A stretch of DNA of 39,001 bases from an uncultured Clostridia bacterium (GTDB lineage Bacteria; Bacillota; Clostridia; TANB77; CAG-508). The stretch's first letter is position 1. Every line of letters starts with the position of its first letter. The stretch is from assembly GCA_947631745.1 (NCBI GenBank), contig CANRMM010000010.1, forward strand, positions 1 through 39,001. The letters are read 5' to 3'. This document shows, piece after piece, positions 9,146-15,227 of the stretch. A model generated the notes under the pieces. It worked only from the letters and a program-made list of their open reading frames with translations, was not told the DNA's origin and did no database searches. Both the position numbers and the translations under genes were made by a program.

Positions 9146-9186
9146 AATATTATAAAATATTTCACAATAGAGGAGGAGAGCATAAT

Positions 9187-9405
9187 ATGATTGTACTAAA
9201 TGTAGAAAAAATTTTAAAAGAACAAGGAAAAACTAAATCTTGGCTATGCGATACCTTAGATATTTCATTCTATAACTTAAATAAAGCTATTAAAAAAGGA
9301 AGAAAGTCCATATCTTATAAATACTTAGAGGGATTCTGCAAAGCTCTTAACTGTTCATTTGACGATTTACTAACAATAATTGATGAAGAAGAAGAAAATA
9401 AATAA
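9187..9405 (+). CDS. Small XRE-type helix-turn-helix regulator
   Basis: The 72-residue protein is a single HTH domain of the Cro/CI type: KEQGKTKSWLCDTLDISFYNLNKAIKKGR carries the recognition region, and the domain ends in LEGFCKALNCSFDDLLTI, which is typical of the family. The SD is strong (AGGAGGAGAG). It is divergent from the cargo operon and the palindromes at 9124-9145 lie between them, so it probably controls the cargo operon, itself, or both. It has no second domain for ligand binding or cleavage. Confidence 0.88.
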   Translation: MIVLNVEKILKEQGKTKSWLCDTLDISFYNLNKAIKKGRKSISYKYLEGFCKALNCSFDDLLTIIDEEEENK

Positions 9406-9407
9406 AA

Positions 9408-9659
9408 TTATTCATTATAAATTTTCCTCATTTCTTCATCTATTTTTTTGCTTAACCTCACACTTTTATAATGATTCTCACCATATTTTTTTACATATAA
9501 CTTATGCCTTTCAATCAATTTAATAATTTTTTTATTTGTAGCGATTTCCAAATTCTTTCTATAAATCTCTAGTGTCTTTAATCCATTTTCTTTTCCATTA
9601 TTTCCTAATAAAGATGATTTGATATCTTCTAATATATTTATAGCAATTTGTTTTTCCAT
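9408..9659 (-). CDS. Hypothetical small helical protein of the element
   Basis: The 83-residue product is predicted to be all-helical and highly charged, with no cysteines, no membrane segment and no recognised motif. It converges on the XRE gene at 9187 with 2 nt between stops and is divergent from the second XRE gene at 9755. The SD (AAAGG, about 10 nt away) is moderate. A 24-bp imperfect palindrome lies just upstream, consistent with control by the adjacent XRE protein. Confidence 0.55.
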   Translation of the reverse strand: MEKQIAINILEDIKSSLLGNNGKENGLKTLEIYRKNLEIATNKKIIKLIERHKLYVKKYGENHYKSVRLSKKIDEEMRKIYNE

Positions 9660-9673
9660 TTTCTAATTTCCTT

Positions 9674-9697
9674 TATCGTATTATCAATAAGACGATA
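9674..9697. promoter_or_regulatory. 24-bp imperfect palindrome, candidate operator
   Basis: TATCGT-A-TTAT-CA-ATAA-G-ACGATA has one mismatched pair. It lies between divergent genes at 9659 and 9755, the natural place for binding by the second XRE regulator. Confidence 0.5.
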
Positions 9698-9754
9698 CTA
9701 CCATACTTTTATTATAAAATCAATAAAAATCTAATTAAAGGAAATAATAATCTC

Positions 9755-10015
9755 ATGAATAGATTTATAAAGTATAATGGAAAGTTAAATGTAATAGGAG
9801 AGAATGTAAGAAAATATAGAGAAGCGGAGAATCTTTCTTTAACACAATTATCTAATAAACTATTATTACTAGGCATTGATATTCCTAAACCTTCATTACA
9901 AAATATTGAAATGGGAAAAAGAGTTGTTAAAGAGTATGAATTTTATGCCTTATGCAAAGTTTTCAATGTATCGATGGAAAATATGTTAAAAGATTTTATA
10001 AAAGAGTTAGAATAA
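9755..10015 (+). CDS. XRE-type helix-turn-helix regulator
   Basis: The 86-residue protein has one Cro/CI-type HTH: VIGENVRKYREAENLSLTQL, then PKPSLQNIEMGKR as recognition helix region, and the closing ALCKVFNVSMENML. Similar short XRE proteins sit near replication or excision modules of integrative elements. The SD AAAGGA is about 12 nt from the ATG, a little long, and no better start is in frame. A strong terminator follows at once, so it is a single-gene unit. Probable target: the palindrome at 9674-9697 and its own promoter. Confidence 0.85.
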   Translation: MNRFIKYNGKLNVIGENVRKYREAENLSLTQLSNKLLLLGIDIPKPSLQNIEMGKRVVKEYEFYALCKVFNVSMENMLKDFIKELE

Positions 10016-10054
10016 AAACTAATTTACAATCTAAGGAGAGTAAATTAGTTTTTT
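10015..10054 (+). terminator. Terminator of the second XRE gene
   Basis: A perfect 13-bp stem AAAACTAATTTAC / GTAAATTAGTTTT, 12-nt loop, then TT. It begins at the last base of the stop codon. Confidence 0.88.
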
Positions 10055-10399
10055 GTTTAATCAATTATATAGAATTTTTTCAATACAGTTTTTATAAAAT
10101 TTCTGGAAGGAACTGTTAGCTATAAAAATTTAACTCCCCCCTTATATAATAATTTCGAATATACTCGCAACCAAAAAAGATTAATTTTTCAGTATTTTTG
10201 CTTCCTTGTTACGTAATTTCGTATTATTTTTTATAACAATCCATATTATGAATATAAATAATAATCAGAGTGAATTATAAATTATATTTATAACAATATT
10301 CTACATTTATTATATGTAACTAAATATAGAAATTCGCTTATAAGATTACTCTTACAAGCATTTTATTGGTTTCGACTTATCTCGAAACTTTAACGTAAC
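10055..10399. other. Non-coding AT-rich stretch next to the helicase gene
   Basis: No plausible gene. It contains a second copy of a 20-nt motif (10080-10099, one mismatch from 6271-6290) and a 6-bp hairpin TTTCGA / TCGAAA at 10370-10387, just after the helicase stop. It also contains several short AT-rich inverted repeats. A replication origin for the element is conceivable beside the helicase gene, but no iteron array is visible. Confidence 0.4.
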
Positions 10400-12289
10400 C
10401 TAAGTATCTTTTTGATTATTAAAATAAATATTTTTTATTCTAATAACTCTTTGTTGAGTACTTTTAAATTTTTTATTTATGGTATATTGATTATTTTTTT
10501 TAATAACATATCCCTTTTCAGCCATTTTCATTTTTATTCCGTCCCAGCTTATTCCTTGATTTTTTAATATTTCTTGTAATTTACTAGGGATAAAATCATA
10601 GTACTCAATTTCACCATTATTTATTTCTAGTTTACCCCATATTTGACCGGGACCGGGACCGTGAACGGGATCAGAATCAGAATCAGAATCATTAATGAAG
10701 TTATTGATATTTGAATTAGCTATATCAATAATTAGATTAATATATCTATCAGCTTCATCTATATCTTTCGTAAAATATTTTCCAGCTTCATCTAATGTTA
10801 TTGGATTATCATAAAAGATTTCCTTAGATACAACTTTATCTGCAACTAAAATAGCTGCCATAGCATTTATTTGTTTCTGATAGTGTGTATATGGTTTTAA
10901 ATCATTGACTACCTTTTGATATTCTTTAAATAAAGATTTCATATTTTGCTGTATAATTTCGATAAATTCTTTCCCAGCAAATCCATAATTATGACTTATA
11001 ATATCTTTAGTAGTTTGACCATCTTGTATTATTACATCGTTTTCCTCTATTTCAATTACTCTATTTTTAACGCCTTCTTTAGACGAAGAATTAGTAATCG
11101 GTTCTTCACCTGACGTAATTATGATATTTTTCCAATGAGTATTTTCTCTTAGCCCACAATCTATTGTTCCTCTACCTTTGCCTTTTCCTTCTGTTAACTC
11201 ATATACTAAAGTATCATTATTAGCATTTTTTTCTCTGGCTAATTGATATTCGTCATATATAGCAGGAAGGTTATGTAAAAAATTACAATATACCTCTGAA
11301 GCAACACTAGTACTATTTAAGGTGGTTACCAGATTTCCTAATTCGGGGTTTCCCCAGATACTGGCACATATCATTAGTGATAATGTTTTACCATTGCCAG
11401 ATTTTCCCCATAAGTGAACAATAAAAGAATTAATTTGAAATTTTTCTACCAATGCACTTGCAAAACTAGCTGCCATCATAAAACGCACTACTATACTATC
11501 ATTTCTTAATTTTTTCATTAGTTCTTTCCATTTATTATAATCACCTATTTCTTTTAAAGATTCAAGTATTTTTTTAAAACTTAAATCACTATGGCATATA
11601 TATTTTTCTGTATAAGGAACGAAATCATCACCAAGCCAACCTAATCTTGATACTGACATACTTTCATTTATTTTATCAGTATTAAGATTGGCTATTTCTG
11701 ATAAGTACTTTACTAGAAACTTCGCATTTTCTGATGTAACTTCAATGCCAACATCTGATAACTTTACTATCGCTTGGCTACTTGCAATAGTATATTTATT
11801 CACAACTATATTCCTCCAAGCTCCTTTTTTATAGAATCCTAATTTTACTTTTTCTTCACCTGTTTCTATATCACAATATTTTTCTAGTGGTAAAACTGGG
11901 TGATAACACACTAATATATTGCCTAATCTTGGAATTACTTCATATATTGCTCCACTTTCATCTAAAATATAGCGATTCGTATTGTAAACAATGTTTCCCA
12001 TATCTGGAAAAACTATGCCTGATATGTATTGATTTGTGTCTTGTATTTCTCCCATTTGTTTATCTTTTAGCTTGTAAATATTATTAAACGTTGTCAAAAC
12101 TTTTAATTTCTTTGCTTTTTCTCTTACTTTCTCTAATAAACGTAATTTATCAGAAGAATTTCTTAAACAAATTAAATATTCAATATATTCATCACTTAAA
12201 ATACTCTCTTTATCTAGTTCATCTAGTTCATAAGGTGGAAATTCTTCGAGAATTTCTTCCTCTAAATCATTATTTAAATATTTACTCAT
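10400..12289 (-). CDS. DUF927-type DNA helicase/ATPase
   Basis: The 629-residue protein carries the DUF927 superfamily ATPase core found in phages, satellites and integrative elements, where it is thought to act in replication. Walker A is WGKSGNGKT (294-302), Walker B is LPAIYDE (341-347), and the ITSGEEP segment (391-397) fits a sensor region. The N-terminus lacks a CHC2 zinc-finger primase domain. A low-complexity linker (residues 534-548, SDSDSDPVHGPGPGQ) encoded by hexamer repeats separates the ATPase from a small C-terminal winged-helix-like domain (IPSKLQEILKNQGISWDGIK). The SD is GAAGGGAG. It follows the excisionase-like gene by 36 nt in the same direction, giving one replication/excision operon. 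Confidence 0.85.
   Translation of the reverse strand: MSKYLNNDLEEEILEEFPPYELDELDKESILSDEYIEYLICLRNSSDKLRLLEKVREKAKKLKVLTTFNNIYKLKDKQMGEIQDTNQYISGIVFPDMGNIVYNTNRYILDESGAIYEVIPRLGNILVCYHPVLPLEKYCDIETGEEKVKLGFYKKGAWRNIVVNKYTIASSQAIVKLSDVGIEVTSENAKFLVKYLSEIANLNTDKINESMSVSRLGWLGDDFVPYTEKYICHSDLSFKKILESLKEIGDYNKWKELMKKLRNDSIVVRFMMAASFASALVEKFQINSFIVHLWGKSGNGKTLSLMICASIWGNPELGNLVTTLNSTSVASEVYCNFLHNLPAIYDEYQLAREKNANNDTLVYELTEGKGKGRGTIDCGLRENTHWKNIIITSGEEPITNSSSKEGVKNRVIEIEENDVIIQDGQTTKDIISHNYGFAGKEFIEIIQQNMKSLFKEYQKVVNDLKPYTHYQKQINAMAAILVADKVVSKEIFYDNPITLDEAGKYFTKDIDEADRYINLIIDIANSNINNFINDSDSDSDPVHGPGPGQIWGKLEINNGEIEYYDFIPSKLQEILKNQGISWDGIKMKMAEKGYVIKKNNQYTINKKFKSTQQRVIRIKNIYFNNQKDT
10645..10692 (-). 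repeat. Hexanucleotide repeat array inside the helicase gene
   Basis: Eight consecutive 6-mers that drift along the array: gaccgg, gaccgg, gaccgt, gaacgg, gatcag, aatcag, aatcag, aatcat (plus strand). Translated on the minus strand they give the (SD)n and (GP)n linker. The array is in frame and can change length without breaking the gene. Confidence 0.85.
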
Positions 12290-12325
12290 TTTTTACTCCC
12301 TTCTGTATTACTCTTTTTATTGATT

Positions 12326-12512
12326 TTATATAAGATTATTTTTACTTCGTTCTTGAATCCAAGTAACTAAATAAAAGCGATTAAAATAATAACGATTTCC
12401 GTATTCTAAAATATTGAATTTCACCATTGTAAATTAATTTACGAAGCATACTGATTGAACAGTTTAGATATTCAGCCGCTTCTTTAATATTTAGATTTTC
12501 TTTATGTTCCAC
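12326..12512 (-). CDS. xis: Excisionase-like DNA-binding protein with +1 frameshift at CGG
   Basis: The product is the small HTH (excisionase/MerR-like) type: NLNIKEAAEYLNCSISMLRK, then NGEIQYFRI, and after a frame change GNRYYFNRFYLVTWIQERSK. Such proteins steer tyrosine integrases towards excision. Reading starts at GTG 12512 after an AGGGAGG SD. In the initial frame codon 38 is CGG (12399-12401) and a TAA follows five codons later. Skipping the C and reading GGA (Gly) restores the family pattern FRIGNR-Y-F and gives 61 residues in all. The unshifted product is 43 residues and lacks the second half of the domain. The gene starts 1 nt after the preceding gene's shifted stop. Confidence 0.78.
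12399..12401 (-). other. CGG +1 shift site in the excisionase-like gene
   Basis: In-frame context is AGA ATA CGG AAA TCG. Dropping the C gives ATA GGA AAT CGT, Ile-Gly-Asn-Arg, which continues the domain. Confidence 0.75.
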
Positions 12513-12513
12513 C

Positions 12514-12697
12514 TTATTTTTCCTCCCTTAATTCTTCTATTATTTTTAATATTTGCTCTTTTTTTTCTTTTGGTAATTCTTTACGTAGTAATCTTGAAAA
12601 ATTCCCATCATTTAAACCGAAGTCTTGCTCCTACTTGCCATAATTTCAGGTTATTTTTTGAAATTTCTTTTCTAATGTCCAAATTTGCTTTTAGCAT
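12514..12697 (-). CDS. Small HTH-like element protein with +1 frameshift at CGG
   Basis: The 60-residue product resembles short proteins common in Firmicute mobile elements that carry LW-(E/Q)-(I/V)...LG-(I/L)-ND..FSR-LR-ELP. Here the sequence is LKLWQVGARL, then after a frame change GLNDGNFSRLLRKELPKEKK. The start ATG has a strong GGAGGTG SD. In the initial frame codon 27 is CGG (12617-12619), followed by TTT AAA TGA. Skipping the C gives GGT (Gly) and the conserved continuation without any extra residue. The shifted stop (12514) lies 1 nt from the next gene's start, which is the tidy spacing expected of a working operon. Probable role: DNA-binding regulator of the excision or replication operon. 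Confidence 0.78.
12617..12619 (-). other. CGG +1 shift site in the HTH-like gene
   Basis: In-frame context is AGA CTT CGG TTT AAA TGA. Dropping the C gives CTT GGT TTA AAT GAT, Leu-Gly-Leu-Asn-Asp, matching the expected helix-turn-helix sequence. Confidence 0.78.
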
Positions 12698-12718
12698 TTT
12701 TATCACCTCCACAACAAC

Positions 12719-12747
12719 ATAATACAAGGATAAGATAAGGAAGTAAA
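12719..12747 (-). promoter_or_regulatory. Promoter of the HTH-xis-helicase operon
   Basis: On the minus strand TTTACT (12742-12747), a 17-nt spacer and TATTAT (12719-12724), about 22 nt before the ATG at 12697. Both boxes are near-consensus sigma-A. Confidence 0.5.
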
Positions 12748-12822
12748 TGCTGAATTGTTTTTATATAATTTCAATTTTTAAAACAGACAAAATAAAAATA
12801 TTATATTTATGTAAGGAATATA

Positions 12823-12851
12823 TTGACACTTGGTTGTTGTTGTTTTATAAT
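12823..12851 (+). promoter_or_regulatory. Consensus sigma-A promoter of the DUF6076-integrase operon
   Basis: A perfect TTGACA (12823-12828), a 17-nt spacer and a perfect TATAAT (12846-12851). The spacer contains a GTT triplet run. This is the strongest promoter that I can see in the window. Confidence 0.88.
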
Positions 12852-12887
12852 TATGCAAAACAAACTTATGAATAGAAAGGAGATAAA

Positions 12888-13859
12888 ATGGATTTTAACA
12901 TTTACTATGATATAAAGAATAATGGAAAAAATGAGTATATACGAACGAATTATAATTTAGTACAAAATTATATAGAAGAAGCTCAAAAATACTATAATCT
13001 AAAATATAATACTAAAACAAAGGAAACTAGCATTATATATCCTTTTAGAGTAGGTGAATTTGTCCTGTATTTATTGAGCAATAATCCTTCTTTTGATAGC
13101 AAAACTAATATACAAATAGATTTTATAAAACAATATTTAGAGGAATGTACGATAAACAATAAATATTTCACTATAAATATATTTTTATCTTTTATTAGAG
13201 ATGTATTACAAATTCCCGAATTAGTATGTTCCATACAATACTATAGTTCTAACTATTATAGTGATATAGATATTTCTAGCGGATTGAATAAAAAAAATAT
13301 AAAAACAAGATTATTTGCATTTGAAAGAAATGTAAATAAAATAAGTATAGATAAAACATATATTTGTAATAGTATAATCATGTTTATATTGGTATCATTA
13401 TTTGAAATATTAAATAATGGTTATAAGATTAATAAATGTATAAATTGTGGAAATTTATTTATAAATAATGGAATAGATACTAATACTCAATATTGTAATT
13501 ATATTTCACCACAAAACAAGAATAAGAGTTGTTTTAAATATAGAAAAACTGCATCATTTCAAGAAATAAGAAAAAATAATGAAATATATAACATACATAA
13601 TAGTATATATAATTTATTAAATAAAAGGAGAAAGAGAGCAGAAGAAAAATCAAATGAAGATATTTCATATATGAATGATAAATTAGTAAAAGAGTGTCAA
13701 GAAGCATTAGATAATTTTAGAGATTGGTACTTTGAAAAAACAAAAGAATATAAAAACAGAAATTTAACCAAAGAACAATTTATAAATTTATTAGAAGAAC
13801 AATATATCAAATATAGGAGGGAAAAGAATAATGGCAGTACAAGAAATAATAAAGAATAA
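12888..13859 (+). CDS. DUF6076-like zinc-ribbon protein
   Basis: The 323-residue protein has a helical N-terminal half and a cysteine motif in the centre: C184-x2-C187 (KCINCGNLFI), C203 (QYCNY) and C215 (SCFKYRK). This arrangement, with a phage-integrase gene directly downstream, fits the DUF6076 family of element-borne proteins. The role is unknown; a nucleic-acid-binding zinc structure is plausible. The SD AAAGGAG precedes the ATG and a consensus promoter lies upstream. Its 3' end overlaps the integrase start by 29 nt in another frame, indicating translational coupling. Confidence 0.72.
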   Translation: MDFNIYYDIKNNGKNEYIRTNYNLVQNYIEEAQKYYNLKYNTKTKETSIIYPFRVGEFVLYLLSNNPSFDSKTNIQIDFIKQYLEECTINNKYFTINIFLSFIRDVLQIPELVCSIQYYSSNYYSDIDISSGLNKKNIKTRLFAFERNVNKISIDKTYICNSIIMFILVSLFEILNNGYKINKCINCGNLFINNGIDTNTQYCNYISPQNKNKSCFKYRKTASFQEIRKNNEIYNIHNSIYNLLNKRRKRAEEKSNEDISYMNDKLVKECQEALDNFRDWYFEKTKEYKNRNLTKEQFINLLEEQYIKYRREKNNGSTRNNKE

Positions 13860-14958
13860 AAAATACAAAATTGACGTACCATTGGGGTATAATGGAACAA
13901 AAAGAATTAGACATATTGAGACTTTTTATGGTGGAAAAAAAGAAGCCATTTTGAGAGAAAACGAAATTAAATTAGAATTAAAAAATAATACATATGTAAA
14001 GAAAAATCATATTACTATGCAAAGTTTGATAGAAGAATGGCTAAAAATGATTAAGTGTAATGTTCAAATTAAAACGTATAAAGCATATGAGTTGTATAGT
14101 AAAAATATTATAAAATATATCGGTCATGTAAAATTAAAAAATCTAAATGTAAAAATTTTAGAAGAATTTTATAATAATCTAAGAAATGATACTACTTATG
14201 CAGATAAAACTATAAAACACCATTATGCTATCATTTCAAATGTTTTAAATACAGCTATAAGGTGGGGATATATAAACAGTAATCCTAATATGTTTGTAAC
14301 ACCTATAAAAGTACACAAAAAAGAAATAGAATGTTATTCTCCAGAAGAAGTAAAAAAACTAATTGATGTCTTACAGAATGAACCTATTAAGTATCAAGCT
14401 ATTATTTTGTTAGCTTTAGATAGTGGCTGCAGACGTGGAGAAATTACCGGTCTTACATGGGAAGATATAGACTTTAAAAATTGTTCTATAAATATAAATA
14501 AAACAACTCAATATGTTCCGGATTATGGAATATTTGAAAAAGAGCCTAAATCAGAAACAAGTAATAGGATTATTTATATAGCACCTACGACAATACAACT
14601 ATTAAAAGCATATCAAAAAAGACAAAATGAAAGGAAACTATTACTTGGAACACAATGGAAAAATTCTAAAAGAGTATTCACGACTGAATATGGTTCAGAT
14701 ATGCACCCAGATACTCCATCTAAAATTCTAGAAAAAATTATAAAGAAGTATAATTTGAAACGAATTACATTTCATGGATTAAGGCATACTAGCATATCTC
14801 TTCAAATATCTAGTGGAATCCAATCACAAATTGTTAGTAAACGAGCTGGTCATTCAAGTGTTGCAGTAACTGATAATATATATTCTCATTTTTTTAAAAA
14901 AGATTTAAAAAAAGTAGCAAATAAAATAGATTCATTCTTACAAATAAAAACAGTATAA
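13831..14958 (+). CDS. int: Tyrosine recombinase integrase
   Basis: The integrase of the element catalyses site-specific recombination between the tRNA-Thr attB and the element's attP. The 375-residue protein has an N-terminal arm-binding-like domain (1-55), a SAM-like core-binding domain (60-160) and a catalytic domain with Arg201 (SGCRRGE), Lys240 (EPKSET), His315-x2-Arg318 (FHGLRHT), His341 (AGHSS) and Tyr351 (NIYSHF). All six catalytic positions are present. The start ATG at 13831 has an AGGAGGG SD and lies inside the previous gene. A terminator follows, then two CGTCAC repeats and attR, the usual int-att order. Confidence 0.96.
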   Translation: MAVQEIIKNKKYKIDVPLGYNGTKRIRHIETFYGGKKEAILRENEIKLELKNNTYVKKNHITMQSLIEEWLKMIKCNVQIKTYKAYELYSKNIIKYIGHVKLKNLNVKILEEFYNNLRNDTTYADKTIKHHYAIISNVLNTAIRWGYINSNPNMFVTPIKVHKKEIECYSPEEVKKLIDVLQNEPIKYQAIILLALDSGCRRGEITGLTWEDIDFKNCSININKTTQYVPDYGIFEKEPKSETSNRIIYIAPTTIQLLKAYQKRQNERKLLLGTQWKNSKRVFTTEYGSDMHPDTPSKILEKIIKKYNLKRITFHGLRHTSISLQISSGIQSQIVSKRAGHSSVAVTDNIYSHFFKKDLKKVANKIDSFLQIKTV

Positions 14959-14986
14959 GAAGCGGTTAGAAAACCACTTCTTTTTA
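14958..14986 (+). terminator. Terminator of the integrase operon
   Basis: AGAAGCGGTT and AACCACTTCT form a 10-bp stem with one C-A mismatch and a 4-nt loop, followed by TTTTTAT. It begins at the last base of the stop codon. Confidence 0.8.
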
Positions 14987-14989
14987 TTT

Positions 14990-15011
14990 CCGTCACTTTT
15001 CCGTCACTTTT
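14990..15011 (+). repeat. Candidate right arm-type integrase sites
   Basis: CCGTCACTTTT is repeated twice in tandem, 46 bp before attR. The core word CGTCAC-TTTT recurs at the left end (6056-6073) in the same orientation. Confidence 0.55.
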
Positions 15012-15056
15012 TTACTAAAGCATAAAAATAAGCAAACCTTGTAAGGCTTGCAAATA

Positions 15057-15108
15057 TTGGAGCCAATAAGCAGAATCGAACTGCTGACCTACGGGTTACG
15101 AATCCGTT
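15057..15108. repeat. attR: 52-bp repeat inside the intact tRNA-Thr gene
   Basis: Identical to 5892-5943. In this copy the sequence continues into the D arm and 5' acceptor strand, so the tRNA gene is complete. Confidence 0.95.
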
Positions 15109-15133
15109 GCTCTACCAACTGAGCTATATTGGC
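15058..15133 (-). tRNA. tRNA-Thr (anticodon CGU)
   Basis: A 76-nt cloverleaf with encoded CCA: acceptor GCCAATA / TATTGGC, D arm GCTC-AGTTGGTA-GAGC, anticodon loop TTCGTAA (anticodon CGT, decodes ACG), T arm AGCAG-TTCGATT-CTGCT. The anticodon stem ACGGA / CCCGT has an A31-C39 mismatch next to the loop, and the displaced copy at attL shares it. The gene serves as attachment site of the element and its 3' half is supplied by the element. Confidence 0.95.
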
Positions 15134-15151
15134 ATATAATAATTTATTTTT

Positions 15152-15215
15152 AAGAAAAGGGCTTTTATTTCTTATACATCAACTAAATATTATTTTGTTT
15201 TAAAGCCCTTTTCTT
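15152..15215 (-). terminator. Terminator of the wall-protein operon
   Basis: A 15-bp perfect inverted repeat (AAGAAAAGGGCTTTT ... AAAAGCCCTTTTCTT type) with a loop of about 34 nt, between the surface-protein stop and the tRNA gene. The long loop makes it weaker than the others. Confidence 0.6.
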
Positions 15216-15227
15216 TATACTTATATT

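Larger units (their letters stand above)
5892..15108. mobile_element. Integrated element of about 9.2 kb in a tRNA-Thr gene
   Basis: A 52-bp perfect direct repeat, the 3' part of tRNA-Thr, marks both ends (5892-5943 and 15057-15108). The right copy belongs to the complete tRNA gene, so integration restored the tRNA. The integrase lies next to the right end, as expected for tyrosine-recombinase elements. Content from left to right: cargo operon (four minus-strand genes), XRE regulator, small unknown gene, second XRE regulator, DUF927-type helicase, excisionase-like gene, small HTH-like gene, DUF6076-like gene and integrase. I see no relaxase, type IV secretion, capsid, terminase or tail gene. 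It therefore looks like a satellite or cryptic integrative element that needs a helper for transfer. Confidence 0.88.

Noticed and set aside
10370..10387. Hairpin TTTCGA / TCGAAA as terminator of the helicase gene
   Set aside because: Only a 6-bp stem and no T run on the minus strand; listed only as part of the non-coding stretch.
12608..12697. Programmed -1 frameshift at the TTTAAAT word in the HTH-like gene
   Set aside because: The conserved continuation lies in the +1 frame; the -1 frame gives unrelated sequence, and the other three sites lack a slippery heptamer.
5892..15108. Integrative conjugative element or complete prophage
   Set aside because: No relaxase, coupling protein, type IV secretion, capsid, portal, terminase or lysis gene can be seen.
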